Below are positions 8,916 to 17,405 of a DNA stretch of 64,000 bases, one piece after another. The stretch spans positions 669,388 through 733,387 of the forward strand of contig NZ_LDNB01000002.1 of assembly GCF_001026695.1 (NCBI RefSeq). Direction: 5' to 3'. The notes beneath the pieces were generated by a model, which saw only the letters and a program-made list of their open reading frames with translations, was not told the origin of the DNA and did not search any database. A program made the position numbers and the translations under genes. The DNA is from Neobacillus vireti (GTDB lineage Bacteria > Bacillota > Bacilli > Bacillales > Cytobacillaceae). Within the stretch, counting starts at the first letter, position 1. Each line of letters begins with the position of its first letter.

Positions 8916-9534
8916 GTTTTTGGAAGAATTGGCAAACGGGCTTGGAAATCATCCCGATAAAGAATGTATCCTTCTTGAGTATGAGTCGCATATCGACGAA
9001 ATTATCATTGAATCCTATGATTGTACGAACGAAGCGGAGGTTACAGACAGAATCTTCACAAGACTTGGAAGCCCGGAAGAAATTACCGCTATGTGGAAAG
9101 AAGAGCTGACTGCTACACCGAGCAACATGAAGTGGCTGTTTATTCTGCTTAATATCCTTCTTTTTGGAGGAGGCAGTTTATTAACACTCGCTCATAATCT
9201 TTATCAATGGGAGTGGCTGTCGGCCATTTGGAACAGGTTAACAGCGATTCCCACCCTAATTGCCTTTTTGTATTTATTCTTTTGGGCACTACTTGGGTAC
9301 GAAATCGGCAAAGGGTTTGGGCACAGCGGGAGAAAGCTGCTAAGAAGGACATTTTTACTTGCGCTCATCCCGAATGTGGTGTTAATGATCCTAACCGTTT
9401 TTCAAATTATACCTCATTCGTGGTTCGCTCCGTTATTAACCAAAACGTTTATCATTGCTTGTATCATTTTTACGGGTATCCTATACCCAGTAACCTGGAT
9501 TGGATACCGCTGGGGGCGGAAAGCTTCGATATAG
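8896..9534 (+). CDS. HAAS/DUF1700-like membrane protein
   Basis: This 212-residue protein has an N-terminal cytoplasmic helical domain of about 75 residues ([16 protein letters not shown], then [29 protein letters not shown]). It resembles the HAAS/DUF1700 module that commonly follows PadR genes. At least four hydrophobic segments follow (about 85-210). These modules are thought to couple a PadR regulator to membrane partners; the role here is unknown. GGGAG lies 8 nt before the ATG at 8896. Confidence 0.75.
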   Translation: MERPKNRFLEELANGLGNHPDKECILLEYESHIDEIIIESYDCTNEAEVTDRIFTRLGSPEEITAMWKEELTATPSNMKWLFILLNILLFGGGSLLTLAHNLYQWEWLSAIWNRLTAIPTLIAFLYLFFWALLGYEIGKGFGHSGRKLLRRTFLLALIPNVVLMILTVFQIIPHSWFAPLLTKTFIIACIIFTGILYPVTWIGYRWGRKASI

Positions 9535-9542
9535 GCAGTTTT

Positions 9543-9585
9543 TTTGCAAATATACCTAGTAATACTATATATATAGAAATTCTAC
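9543..9585 (+). promoter_or_regulatory. Promoter with inverted copy of the PadR operator element
   Basis: TTTGCA (9543-9548), 17-nt spacer and TATATA (9566-9571) form a plausible promoter for the downstream membrane protein. The reverse complement of 9553-9585 matches 8526-8558 at 28 of 33 positions, including an unbroken 13-bp block (9573-9585). Confidence 0.6.
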
Positions 9586-9602
9586 AATAAAGAGGGATGT
9601 AT

Positions 9603-11063
9603 ATGGAAATGAAAATTGGGAAATCTGATTGGCTCTTTTTAGTTGGATGCCTGCTGCTGGGAATTTTAGCGGAGGAATCATTTTTTCGTGATAGAATTGG
9701 GATCTCGTATTTCGTATTTATTTTAGCATTCTACTCTGTATTTATGTGGCGATATCGGCGCTTTCCCTTTTCCCATCAGCGAATCGGGTACTTGGTTCTT
9801 TGCTGTATATGGCTGCTCTCGGCAAGCTATTTCTTAAATGAAAATCTGTTTTTTTACGCTCTTAATATTTTGGTGATTCCTGGCTTAGTTCTATTTCATC
9901 TTGTCTTAGTCACGAGTCCGAAAAACTTTAAATGGAACCAGTCATCATTTGTCAGCTATTTTTTTACCAGGCTTTTAGACGCTATTAAATATAATGCCGC
10001 ATTTACTGGACTGTTTGGAAAAAGTTTAAAGCAAGGGGTGGCTGAGGATAAATTAATCATCTGGAAAAAGGTAATGATTGGTGTATTAATTTCCGTTCCC
10101 GTGTTGTTAATCGTCTTAAGATTGCTAATGTCAGCAGATACACAGTTTGAACGAATGATTGGCAATATCCCAGATTGGTTCCGTATTTTTGATGCGGAAG
10201 GGATTATCCGGTTTATCATAATCCTCTTCTGTACTGCAGTCTTCTTTGGCTTCATGCAGGTGCTGATTAAAAAGCAAATAAAGGTCATCAAGCAGCAAAC
10301 AGATCAGCAAGTGATCCAGCTCGATGCTATTATCACAATAACCGTGTTAATTTTAATCAATGTTGTTTATGTATTATTTACACTTGTCCAGTTTAAGTAT
10401 TTCTTCAGCGGAACCTTGCAAGGAGACTTTACTTATGCAGAATACGCGCGCAAAGGATTCTTTGAACTTTTATTTGTCACACTCATCAATTTGTCGATAA
10501 CCGTTACTGTACTTACATTTGTAAATCGTACAACTGGCATCATGAAACGATTGACACAAGTCATGCTTACGGTTCTCGTTCTGGCAAGTTCGGTGATGTT
10601 AAGCTCTGCCTTTTTACGGTTAAGTTTGTATGAGGATGCGTATGGCTTTTCTTTCATCAGAGTGCTCGTCCATTCCTTTATGATTTTCCTAGCGGTCATC
10701 TTTACGTATACATTGGTGAAAATTTGGATTGAGAAGCTGTCATTACTGCATTTCTATTTCATTTCTTCATTACTATATTTTACAACGATCACAGTCATTG
10801 ATTTGGATAAAATTGTGGTCAAAGAAAATATCAATCGTTATGAGGTCAGCGGGAAAATTGATGTTCACTACCTTAACCAATTGTCGTCAACTGGTGTACT
10901 TGGATTAATTGAATTGTATGAAAGGGATAGGAATATCCCAGAGTTACATACGATTTTGCTTGAGCGGCAGGAGGAAGCCCAATCAGAGAGCCATGCTTGG
11001 CAATCGTATAATCTAAAACGAGCGGAAGTAACGGATAAATTAAAGGATCTCCAACTAAATTAG
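9603..11063 (+). CDS. Polytopic membrane protein, DUF4173/DUF4153-like
   Basis: This 486-residue protein is an integral membrane protein with about ten hydrophobic segments. After the last one come a soluble tail (IDLDKIVVKENINRY, DVHYLNQLSSTGV) and a short charged end. That tail pattern is typical of DUF4173/DUF4153 proteins, whose function is unknown. ATG 9603 is chosen since AGAGGG lies 6 nt upstream; the ATG at 9597 abuts that site. It has its own promoter with the PadR-type element, so it is probably the target of the neighbouring regulator. Confidence 0.75.
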   Translation: MEMKIGKSDWLFLVGCLLLGILAEESFFRDRIGISYFVFILAFYSVFMWRYRRFPFSHQRIGYLVLCCIWLLSASYFLNENLFFYALNILVIPGLVLFHLVLVTSPKNFKWNQSSFVSYFFTRLLDAIKYNAAFTGLFGKSLKQGVAEDKLIIWKKVMIGVLISVPVLLIVLRLLMSADTQFERMIGNIPDWFRIFDAEGIIRFIIILFCTAVFFGFMQVLIKKQIKVIKQQTDQQVIQLDAIITITVLILINVVYVLFTLVQFKYFFSGTLQGDFTYAEYARKGFFELLFVTLINLSITVTVLTFVNRTTGIMKRLTQVMLTVLVLASSVMLSSAFLRLSLYEDAYGFSFIRVLVHSFMIFLAVIFTYTLVKIWIEKLSLLHFYFISSLLYFTTITVIDLDKIVVKENINRYEVSGKIDVHYLNQLSSTGVLGLIELYERDRNIPELHTILLERQEEAQSESHAWQSYNLKRAEVTDKLKDLQLN

Positions 11064-11069
11064 GAAAGT

Positions 11070-11099
11070 AAAAGCATGCAGGTAATTTGCATGCTTTTT
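11070..11099 (+). terminator. Rho-independent terminator
   Basis: AAAAGCATGCA pairs with TGCATGCTTTTT around a 7-nt loop right after the membrane protein gene. Confidence 0.85.
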
Positions 11100-11160
11100 C
11101 CATTTTGTGAAACTAATTTCCTTGGTTTTCGTCTAATAAAATTGAGAATATTAGCAAAGG

Positions 11161-11262
11161 CAGATTACAAAGAGTGAGGGGGAAAAGTGATGGTGAAATT
11201 CCCTTTTTGATACAGATTACAATGAAAGTGGGGGAAGAGTGATAGTAAAATGACATTTTTTG
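11161..11262 (+). repeat. Imperfect 50-bp direct repeat in permease leader
   Basis: Two successive copies (from 11161 and 11213) each begin CAGATTACAA and share a GGGGGAA-AGTGAT block and a T-rich end. They lie just upstream of the first permease gene. They may be a duplicated leader or regulator sites; the second permease pair lacks a matching copy. Confidence 0.55.
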
Positions 11263-11274
11263 TGGGGGTGTAAA

Positions 11275-12150
11275 ATGAAACGGTTGTTAAGTGCACTTTT
11301 TAGATCAGCTTTGGTCCTATCCGGGTTTCTCTTTATTTTTAATCTTCCTTTAATATTGGGAATCGGAGTGGATTCGGTAGAAATTCATTTCGATCAGTTT
11401 TGGGAGGTTGTAAAGAACAACCTTCAATTTCTATTTCAAATAAAGGATGACATGTATTTAAGCTTATTTAAACAACTGGATATAACAGGAAGCTATCAGT
11501 ATACAATGTCCATCCTGCTTATTAGCCTTACGGGCATCATTCTAATTGCGATGGTTACAATGGTTTTGATAATGATAGCGCCGGAAAAGATAAGAATTTA
11601 CTTGAAAAATGGTGTCAATTTTTTCGAGGCTGTCCCTGATTTACTGATTATTTTTTTGTTTCAGTTCTTTGTTATTTCCCTTTATAAAGCTACGGGATTC
11701 AAGTTTTTACGGCTTTACGGAGTCTTTGGGGTGAAACCGTATTTTATTCCAATAATTACAGTTTCTTTCCTGCCGCTGTTCTTACTGTTACAATTTCTAA
11801 TTCAAGTGATTACCGAGGAACAAAATCAGCTTTACGTTCTGTATGTGAAAGCCAAGGGAATAGGCCGATTAAGAACCTTACTCATACATATGATTCGAAA
11901 TATTTTACCGTTAATCGTTTTACAATTAAGAACCGTTATTTGGGTATTGTTATCGAATATTTATTTGGTCGAACACATGTTTAATATTAACGGGTTTACG
12001 AAGCAGTTTGTGATTATTATTTATCAAGGCGGAGATTTTGCATCGCTTGTTGCCTGTCTATTGATGCTATCCCTCCCGCTGCTGGTAATTGAGGCGGCAG
12101 GATGGTTGGTTTCAAAACGGATTAAAGGGACGGAGGCGGTTAGTTTATGA
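11275..12150 (+). CDS. ABC transporter permease, DppB/OppB-like (copy 1A)
   Basis: This 291-residue membrane protein has six predicted transmembrane segments. Its cytoplasmic coupling loop, AKGIGRLRTLLIHMIRNILPL near residue 200, follows the Opp/Dpp-type permease pattern (AKG...H.LRN). The large external segment after TM1 (DQFWEVVKNNLQFLFQ) is also OppB-like. ATG 11275 is preceded by GGGGGTG; the ATG at 11260 overlaps that site. Its stop overlaps the next gene's start (ATGA). The closest relative visible is copy 2A at 13304. No ATPase or binding protein is encoded nearby, so the substrate is unknown. Confidence 0.8.
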   Translation: MKRLLSALFRSALVLSGFLFIFNLPLILGIGVDSVEIHFDQFWEVVKNNLQFLFQIKDDMYLSLFKQLDITGSYQYTMSILLISLTGIILIAMVTMVLIMIAPEKIRIYLKNGVNFFEAVPDLLIIFLFQFFVISLYKATGFKFLRLYGVFGVKPYFIPIITVSFLPLFLLLQFLIQVITEEQNQLYVLYVKAKGIGRLRTLLIHMIRNILPLIVLQLRTVIWVLLSNIYLVEHMFNINGFTKQFVIIIYQGGDFASLVACLLMLSLPLLVIEAAGWLVSKRIKGTEAVSL

Positions 12151-13148
12151 GGCGTTATAAGAAGACAATCATCGGCTCTTCCTTGCTGCTCATTATATTA
12201 TTGATGAGTTGTTTATACCCATTATACGGTCCGGCTGATTTTAATCAGAAAGTATTGATCCACGATGAAAATGGTCGAGTAATCGATAGGGCTCCGTTTC
12301 CTCCATCAGAAGAACATTGGCTTGGAACCACGCGTAATGGCGAGGATGTTCATTGGGTTTTGCTCTATGGTGTGAAATTTACGTTAATCGCCGCTTTTAG
12401 CGTTGCCGTTCTAAGAGTCATTTTTGGTGGGATTGTTGGGATAATTATTTCACTTTGGGCGCCATTTTTAAAAAGGTATTTTAAAGACTTTTTCCTAACG
12501 ATGCGTTATATTCCGTCCATCTTAATTGCGATTATATTGATGATACCGATTAAGTTCCCTGATGATGTTGCCATATCCTCCATTGTTACCTATCAATTGA
12601 TTATTTTAGTTTTTATTGGATTCCCATCAGTTACTGTTTTTGCAGCAGATATTACAGATGAATTATTGAAAACTTCATTTGTTCAAAGCTCCTATTTAAT
12701 GGGGGCAGGGAATTTCCATATAATAAAACGGCAATTGCTGCCATATATGCGCTCCTACGGTATTTTATTTACCGTTCAGCAGATTTTAAGTACGCTGCAA
12801 ATCATCATGCAGCTTAGTATTTTTGAACTTTTTCTTGGCGGGGCCAATCGGGCTGGGATTTTTGGATATGATGATCCCTATGGAAGGCCCAAGCTAGCAT
12901 CCATGTCCTATGAATGGGCTGGGTTAATTGGGCAGAATTTTACCGAGTTTACCCAGATGCCTTGGATCGTTTTCGCTCCTTTATTGGGCTTTTTCGTGCT
13001 TATTTTAATTATCAATATGATAAAAAAAGAACTTGAGAATAATATTCTTGGGGTACAATTGATGAAAACGAAACGAAAAAGAAAGAAGGAAAAACCGCTT
13101 CCAGCTGCACAAACTCACACAGGGAAATTCGATTTTTTACATGATTGA
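12147..13148 (+). CDS. ABC transporter permease, DppC/OppC-like (copy 1B)
   Basis: This 333-residue protein pairs with the preceding permease through a 4-nt ATGA overlap. An N-terminal TM is followed by an external region with HWLGTTRNGEDVHW, matching the OppC motif 'H.LGTD..GRDV'. Four to five more TMs follow. The coupling loop (SSYLMGAGNFHIIKRQLLPYM) is a degenerate EAA motif. A Lys-rich tail ends the protein. In known transporters OppB and OppC form the heterodimeric channel; here the matching NBDs must be encoded elsewhere or be absent. Confidence 0.78.
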   Translation: MRRYKKTIIGSSLLLIILLMSCLYPLYGPADFNQKVLIHDENGRVIDRAPFPPSEEHWLGTTRNGEDVHWVLLYGVKFTLIAAFSVAVLRVIFGGIVGIIISLWAPFLKRYFKDFFLTMRYIPSILIAIILMIPIKFPDDVAISSIVTYQLIILVFIGFPSVTVFAADITDELLKTSFVQSSYLMGAGNFHIIKRQLLPYMRSYGILFTVQQILSTLQIIMQLSIFELFLGGANRAGIFGYDDPYGRPKLASMSYEWAGLIGQNFTEFTQMPWIVFAPLLGFFVLILIINMIKKELENNILGVQLMKTKRKRKKEKPLPAAQTHTGKFDFLHD

Positions 13149-13166
13149 AAATTTATCATAGCAATC

Positions 13167-13195
13167 AGGCATGCCGCTAAAATGGCAGGCCTTTT
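13167..13195 (+). terminator. Weak hairpin between permease pairs
   Basis: AGGCATGCC and GGCAGGCCT form a stem with one mismatch around GCTAAAAT, followed by TTT. It may end transcription of the first pair. Confidence 0.55.
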
Positions 13196-13303
13196 AGATT
13201 TTAAGAGAATAGGTTTGGGTTTTAAATTAGGAATATTGCAAAAATACTAATTAAATGGTAAAAAGAGAGAGGACTAATTTTTTTGTAAATCGTGGGGGAT
13301 GAG

Positions 13304-14179
13304 ATGAAACGTTTATTACGCTCGCTTATTAGAATAATTTTGATCCTTTTTGGTTTCCTATTTATTTTCACGTTACCATTGGTTTTTGGGAGCGCGGAGG
13401 ATACAGTTCTAGTCGATTTTAGGAGCTTTTGGGACGGTCTTAAGTTTAATTTTCAATCGTTAATCCAAATGAATGATAGCAGCTACCTAGAGTTATTTAA
13501 GGAATTAGACATAACCAATAGTTATCAGTACACGATGACGATTCTTGGTGGGAGCCTTATCGTTATCATTTTCCTAGCCATAGTCATCTCTATTTTGATT
13601 ATGCTAACACCGGAAAAAGTAAGCAATCGCTTAAAAAACGGCATTAATTTTTTTGAGGCCGTGCCAGATTTACTAGTGATTCTTTTGTTTATGTTATTTG
13701 TAATCACCCTATATAAAACAACGGGATTAAAGTTTTTACAGCTTTATGGGGTATTTGGTAATAAACCGTATTTTGTTCCAATCATGACAGTTTCGTTTCT
13801 CCCGCTGTTCTTATTGCTACAGTTCCTTGTAAAAGTCATAACTGAAGAACAAAATCAGCAATATGTACTTTACGCGAAAGCAAAAGGAATTGGTCGTTTA
13901 AGTATATTACTTGTACATATTATGAGAAACATTTTTCCACTTTTAATATTGCAGCTGCGAACAATTGTGTGGGTTTTATTATCGAATATTTATCTTGTTG
14001 AATACGTGTTTAACATTAATGGCTTTACACAGCAATTTCTAAAGCTCCTGTTTATGGGCGGAGATTTCGCGTCACTAGTAGCTTGTTTATTGATGTTAGC
14101 CATTCCGCTCCTGGTTATGGAAGCATTGGCATGGTTCATCTCTAAATTTATCAAAGGGAAAGAGGCAGTGAGTATATGA
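13304..14179 (+). CDS. ABC transporter permease, DppB/OppB-like (copy 2A)
   Basis: This protein is 291 residues, exactly the length of copy 1A, and is clearly its paralogue. They share LDIT-SYQYTM, KNG-NFFEAVPDLL, LYGVFG-KPYF and AKGIGRL in the same positions. It has six TMs and the OppB-type loop LLVHIMRNIFPLLIL. ATG 13304 has GGGGGAT upstream; an in-frame GTG at 13292 overlaps that site. The nucleotide sequence has diverged at many third positions, so the duplication is not recent. Confidence 0.8.
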   Translation: MKRLLRSLIRIILILFGFLFIFTLPLVFGSAEDTVLVDFRSFWDGLKFNFQSLIQMNDSSYLELFKELDITNSYQYTMTILGGSLIVIIFLAIVISILIMLTPEKVSNRLKNGINFFEAVPDLLVILLFMLFVITLYKTTGLKFLQLYGVFGNKPYFVPIMTVSFLPLFLLLQFLVKVITEEQNQQYVLYAKAKGIGRLSILLVHIMRNIFPLLILQLRTIVWVLLSNIYLVEYVFNINGFTQQFLKLLFMGGDFASLVACLLMLAIPLLVMEALAWFISKFIKGKEAVSI

Positions 14180-15177
14180 GAAAATATAGAAAGACAATCA
14201 TTGGTTCATCCTTACTCCTTCTCCTGCTAGTAATGAGTATTTTATATCCTTATTACGGACCAAAGGATTTTAATCATCAGGTTTTAGTGAAAGATGATCA
14301 AGGCACAGTTATTGGCCGGGCACCGTTTCCTCCTTCGGAAAATCATTTACTGGGAACCAATCGAAATGGCGAGGATATACACTGGCTATTACTTTATGGA
14401 GCCCAATTTACGTTAATAACGGCTTTTGGAGTAGCTGTCTTAAGAGTGCTTCTAGGCGGGATTTTCGGAATCATTCTGTCCCTTTGGGCTCCCTTTTTAA
14501 AAAGTTATTTTAAGGACTTTTTTTTAACTTTTCGCTATATACCATCGATTCTTCTAGGGATTATTTTAATGCTCCCGATTGTCGGAAATTTTTCTGATGC
14601 GCCCGTATCTATGATTGTCACCTATCAAATTATGATTCTCGTTTTTATTGGCTTTCCATCGGTTACCCTATTCGCATCAGATGTAACGGATGAATTAATA
14701 AAAACGTCATTTGTGCAAAGCTCATTCTTAATGGGGGCAGGCAGACTTCATATTGTAAGGAAACATTTGCGTCCCTATATTGGCTCTTATGGTATTTTAT
14801 TTACTGTTCAGCAGATTATTAGTACTCTCCATATTACGATGCAGCTTGGTCTATTTGGCATGTTTCTGGGGGGACGGAACAGGGCAGGGGTTTTTGGCTA
14901 TGATTCTCCAGAAAAGCCGGCATCCTTATCCAATGAATGGGCAGGTTTAATTGGGCAGAATTTTAGCGAAATTATCCGGGCTCCATGGGCCATCTTGAGT
15001 CCAGTCATTGGGTACTTTGTTGTGATAGTGATCATCAATTTTATTAAGAAGGAATTGGAAGAGAACTTAGATGGTTTCCAGGTTGTCAAGAAGAAACAAA
15101 AGCAGAAAAAGGGTGCACGGGCTGAAGCCCGCTCCACTGCTAGACGCGGATTATTTGAATTTGTTCAGAAGCTTTAA
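14176..15177 (+). CDS. ABC transporter permease, DppC/OppC-like (copy 2B)
   Basis: This 333-residue paralogue of copy 1B has the same ATGA overlap with its upstream partner. It keeps RKTIIGSSLLL, FNHQVLVKDDQG and NHLLGTNRNGEDIHW, a shared TM layout, and a basic Lys/Gln/Arg-rich C-terminal tail. The degenerate coupling loop SSFLMGAGRLHIVRKHLRPYI parallels copy 1B. The equal lengths of both pairs show duplication of a whole two-gene unit. It is followed by a strong terminator. Confidence 0.78.
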   Translation: MRKYRKTIIGSSLLLLLLVMSILYPYYGPKDFNHQVLVKDDQGTVIGRAPFPPSENHLLGTNRNGEDIHWLLLYGAQFTLITAFGVAVLRVLLGGIFGIILSLWAPFLKSYFKDFFLTFRYIPSILLGIILMLPIVGNFSDAPVSMIVTYQIMILVFIGFPSVTLFASDVTDELIKTSFVQSSFLMGAGRLHIVRKHLRPYIGSYGILFTVQQIISTLHITMQLGLFGMFLGGRNRAGVFGYDSPEKPASLSNEWAGLIGQNFSEIIRAPWAILSPVIGYFVVIVIINFIKKELEENLDGFQVVKKKQKQKKGARAEARSTARRGLFEFVQKL

Positions 15178-15178
15178 G

Positions 15179-15206
15179 CCGAGCTCATTTTGATGCTCGG
15201 TTTTTT
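15179..15206 (+). terminator. Rho-independent terminator
   Basis: CCGAGC and GCTCGG form a perfect 6-bp stem with a 10-nt loop and six T, directly after copy 2B. Confidence 0.85.
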
Positions 15207-15258
15207 GTTTCAGATTGGCTTTTTATAACTGAATGTTGATTTCGCTTTGTTTGAAAAT

Positions 15259-15371
15259 AAAAAAGACGTCTGTATAAACAGACGTCTTTGCGTATTGAGG
15301 CGAAAAACCACACTCCACATAGTGCGCTCCATTAAGGAATGTTTCTCGACTTACACAACTCAGCTCATCGC
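15259..15371 (-). ncRNA. Putative stand-alone small RNA, about 113 nt
   Basis: A minus-strand promoter (15378-15407) and a minus-strand terminator bracket a non-coding stretch. The terminator stem AAAGACGTCTGT/ACAGACGTCTTT (15262-15289) is followed by six T on the minus strand. No start codon with a ribosome site and open frame of useful length was seen, and nothing downstream on that strand is co-oriented, which argues against a riboswitch. The 15290-15360 part contains complementary blocks (GCGCACTATGTGGAGTGTGG on the RNA). I do not recognise the family. Confidence 0.5.
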
Positions 15372-15377
15372 TTGGTT

Positions 15378-15407
15378 ATTATAACACGATCTCAATATAA
15401 AATACAA
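15378..15407 (-). promoter_or_regulatory. Minus-strand sigma-A-like promoter for the small RNA
   Basis: On the minus strand TTGTAT (15407-15402), an 18-nt spacer and a perfect TATAAT (15383-15378). Predicted start is near 15371. Confidence 0.6.
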
Positions 15408-15431
15408 GAGAATTATTATTGAAGAAAACAC

Positions 15432-15477
15432 TTGCCTGTTATTCATTATTATCGTATATTCAAATAATCAGATATAC
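15432..15477 (+). promoter_or_regulatory. SulP promoter with ArsR-type operator over the -10
   Basis: TTGCCT (15432-15437), 17-nt spacer, TATATT (15455-15460). The -10 lies inside an imperfect palindrome, 15454-15477, with arms GTATAT...ATATAC around TCAAATAATCAG. ArsR/SmtB operators have this TATTCAAAT-rich dyad. The ArsR-family gene at 17406 is the obvious candidate binder. Confidence 0.6.
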
Positions 15478-15504
15478 AATAACAAAAAGATAAGAAGGGT
15501 GAAT

Positions 15505-17253
15505 ATGTTTACTGACAAAAGGTTCCATCACTATTCCTTAAATAGTTTGCCAAAGGATCTCCTTGCAGGGGTGATTGTTGGGGTCATCGCGATTCCTCTT
15601 GGAATGGCATTCGCGATTGCTTCAGGGGTGAAGCCAGAGTATGGAATCTATACGACCATTGTTGCCGGGATTCTCATCTCGTTATTTGGCGGCTCAAAGT
15701 ATCAAATTGGCGGGCCAACCGGGGCATTCATTCCAATTTTGTTTGGGATTGTCATGACCTACGGCTATGAAAATTTACTTATTGCCGGTTTTATGGCGGG
15801 CATTATTCTAATGTTAATGGGGATTTTTAAACTAGGTTCCTTGATTAAATATATCCCTAGACCTGTCACAATCGGGTTTACCACCGGAATAGCTGTCACT
15901 ATTTTTACCGGTCAGTTAGCTAGTTTCCTAGGGTTAGAGGGAATAAAGAAGCATGAGGAATTTATAAGGAATATTCAGGAGATTGTCATCCACCTGAACA
16001 CAACCAGCATTTATAGTGTGTTAACAGCAGCCATTTGTTTAGTAACCGTGATCCTGACACCGAAAATTGCGCCAAAAGTTCCGGGGCCGCTTATTGGCCT
16101 CATTGTTTCAACCCTAGTTGCCACACTGTTTTTTCCAACTCAGGTAGCTACAATCGGAACAGCTTATGGTGCAATCCCAAGTACAATACCGCATATCCAT
16201 ATCCCGAACATTAATATGGAGATCATTATTAAACTAATTAAGCCTGCCTTCATAATTGCCATGCTCGGAGGTATTGAATCATTGCTTTCGGCAGTTGTGG
16301 CAGATGGGATGACGAATAGTAAGCATAACAGCAACAAGGAATTAGTCGGTCAGGGGATTGCCAACATGATTACACCCCTATTTGGCGGAATTCCTGCGAC
16401 CGGTGCGATTGCCCGGACAGCAACTAACATTAAGAATGGAGCCGTCTCACCTTTTTCAGGAATCATCCATGGGGTCGTGGTGTTACTTGTCTTATTGTTT
16501 TTTGCCCCTTATGCTTCCTATATTCCATTAGCAAGCATGGCACCCATCCTCATGGTAGTTGCCTGGAACATGAGTGAGCGAAAAGTATTCGCTCATATTT
16601 TAAAAACAAAATCAACCGATTCACTTGTATTAGTCGTTACATTTCTCTTAACGGTTTTTGTCAACTTGACGATGGCCGTCGAAGTGGGTCTCATCATGTC
16701 TGCGATTCTGTTTGCCAAACGGATGAGTGATGTGATGGTTACAAAAAAGGCATTGCCCAACCCTGATACGAAACATGAAAAGGTGGAGACAGGCATGGTT
16801 ACGGATACACATGACTGTCCACAAATCAGTATCTTTAATGTGGAAGGGCCGCTATTTTTTGGAGCGGCGCTAACATTTGAGGAAACCATTATGAAGACGA
16901 TCAATTATCGGCCAAAAGTTCTATTGTTAAGAATGGGCCGAGTTCCGTTTATCGATACAACCGGAGAAGCGAATTTAGCGCGGATTATCCACCATTTTTC
17001 GAAAAATGGTATAGTATTGGTATCGGGTTTAAATCAACAACCGGAAAGAGTTTTACAAAAAACAGGCCTATACGAAGCGATTGGTAGTGAACATTTTTTT
17101 GAACACACCGGTGAGGCCATTCAATATGCACTATCGCAAATTAATAAAAATAAGTGCCTCGGCTGCAAACATTTTGCTTTCAGAGAATGCAAAAAATTCT
17201 CAGCTGTGGAGGCTGTAGAAGGAAGTAGGAAAAAGCTTACAGCTACTTTCTAG
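15505..17253 (+). CDS. SulP family anion transporter with STAS domain
   Basis: This 582-residue membrane protein has an N-terminal SulP domain with 10-12 TMs (LLAGVIVGVIAIPLGMAFAIASG, then GGPTGAF and GGIPATGAIARTATN). A STAS domain follows at about 435-555, with the usual LLRMGRVPFIDTTG switch strand. The C-terminus adds CLGCKHFAFREC. SulP proteins carry sulfate, bicarbonate or other anions; the substrate is not determined. ATG 15505 has AAGAAGGG 5 nt upstream, while GTG 15499 abuts it. The gene is followed by an ArsR regulator and has an ArsR-type palindrome at its promoter. Confidence 0.88.
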   Translation: MFTDKRFHHYSLNSLPKDLLAGVIVGVIAIPLGMAFAIASGVKPEYGIYTTIVAGILISLFGGSKYQIGGPTGAFIPILFGIVMTYGYENLLIAGFMAGIILMLMGIFKLGSLIKYIPRPVTIGFTTGIAVTIFTGQLASFLGLEGIKKHEEFIRNIQEIVIHLNTTSIYSVLTAAICLVTVILTPKIAPKVPGPLIGLIVSTLVATLFFPTQVATIGTAYGAIPSTIPHIHIPNINMEIIIKLIKPAFIIAMLGGIESLLSAVVADGMTNSKHNSNKELVGQGIANMITPLFGGIPATGAIARTATNIKNGAVSPFSGIIHGVVVLLVLLFFAPYASYIPLASMAPILMVVAWNMSERKVFAHILKTKSTDSLVLVVTFLLTVFVNLTMAVEVGLIMSAILFAKRMSDVMVTKKALPNPDTKHEKVETGMVTDTHDCPQISIFNVEGPLFFGAALTFEETIMKTINYRPKVLLLRMGRVPFIDTTGEANLARIIHHFSKNGIVLVSGLNQQPERVLQKTGLYEAIGSEHFFEHTGEAIQYALSQINKNKCLGCKHFAFRECKKFSAVEAVEGSRKKLTATF

Positions 17254-17261
17254 TTATTAGT

Positions 17262-17389
17262 ATTGTCTAGCTCCAGCGCCTATCCCCCTCGAGGTCACAA
17301 GCCAATCCGGCCAAAAGATTAAAAAGCAACCTTTCGTCCGGCTCGTCTTGTGCTTGTCGGGGCTGACCAGGGCGCTTGTGCTTTTCTTA
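17262..17389. repeat. Bacillus-type dispersed palindromic repeat
   Basis: It starts ATTGTCTAGCTCCAGCGCC and ends GGGCGCTTGTGCTTTTCTTA. These ends match, in opposite orientation, those of the element at 20411-20625. Such GC-rich imperfect palindromes recur between genes in many Bacillaceae genomes. It lies between SulP and arsR. Confidence 0.7.
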
Positions 17390-17405
17390 GAAAGGTGATG
17401 ATGAA

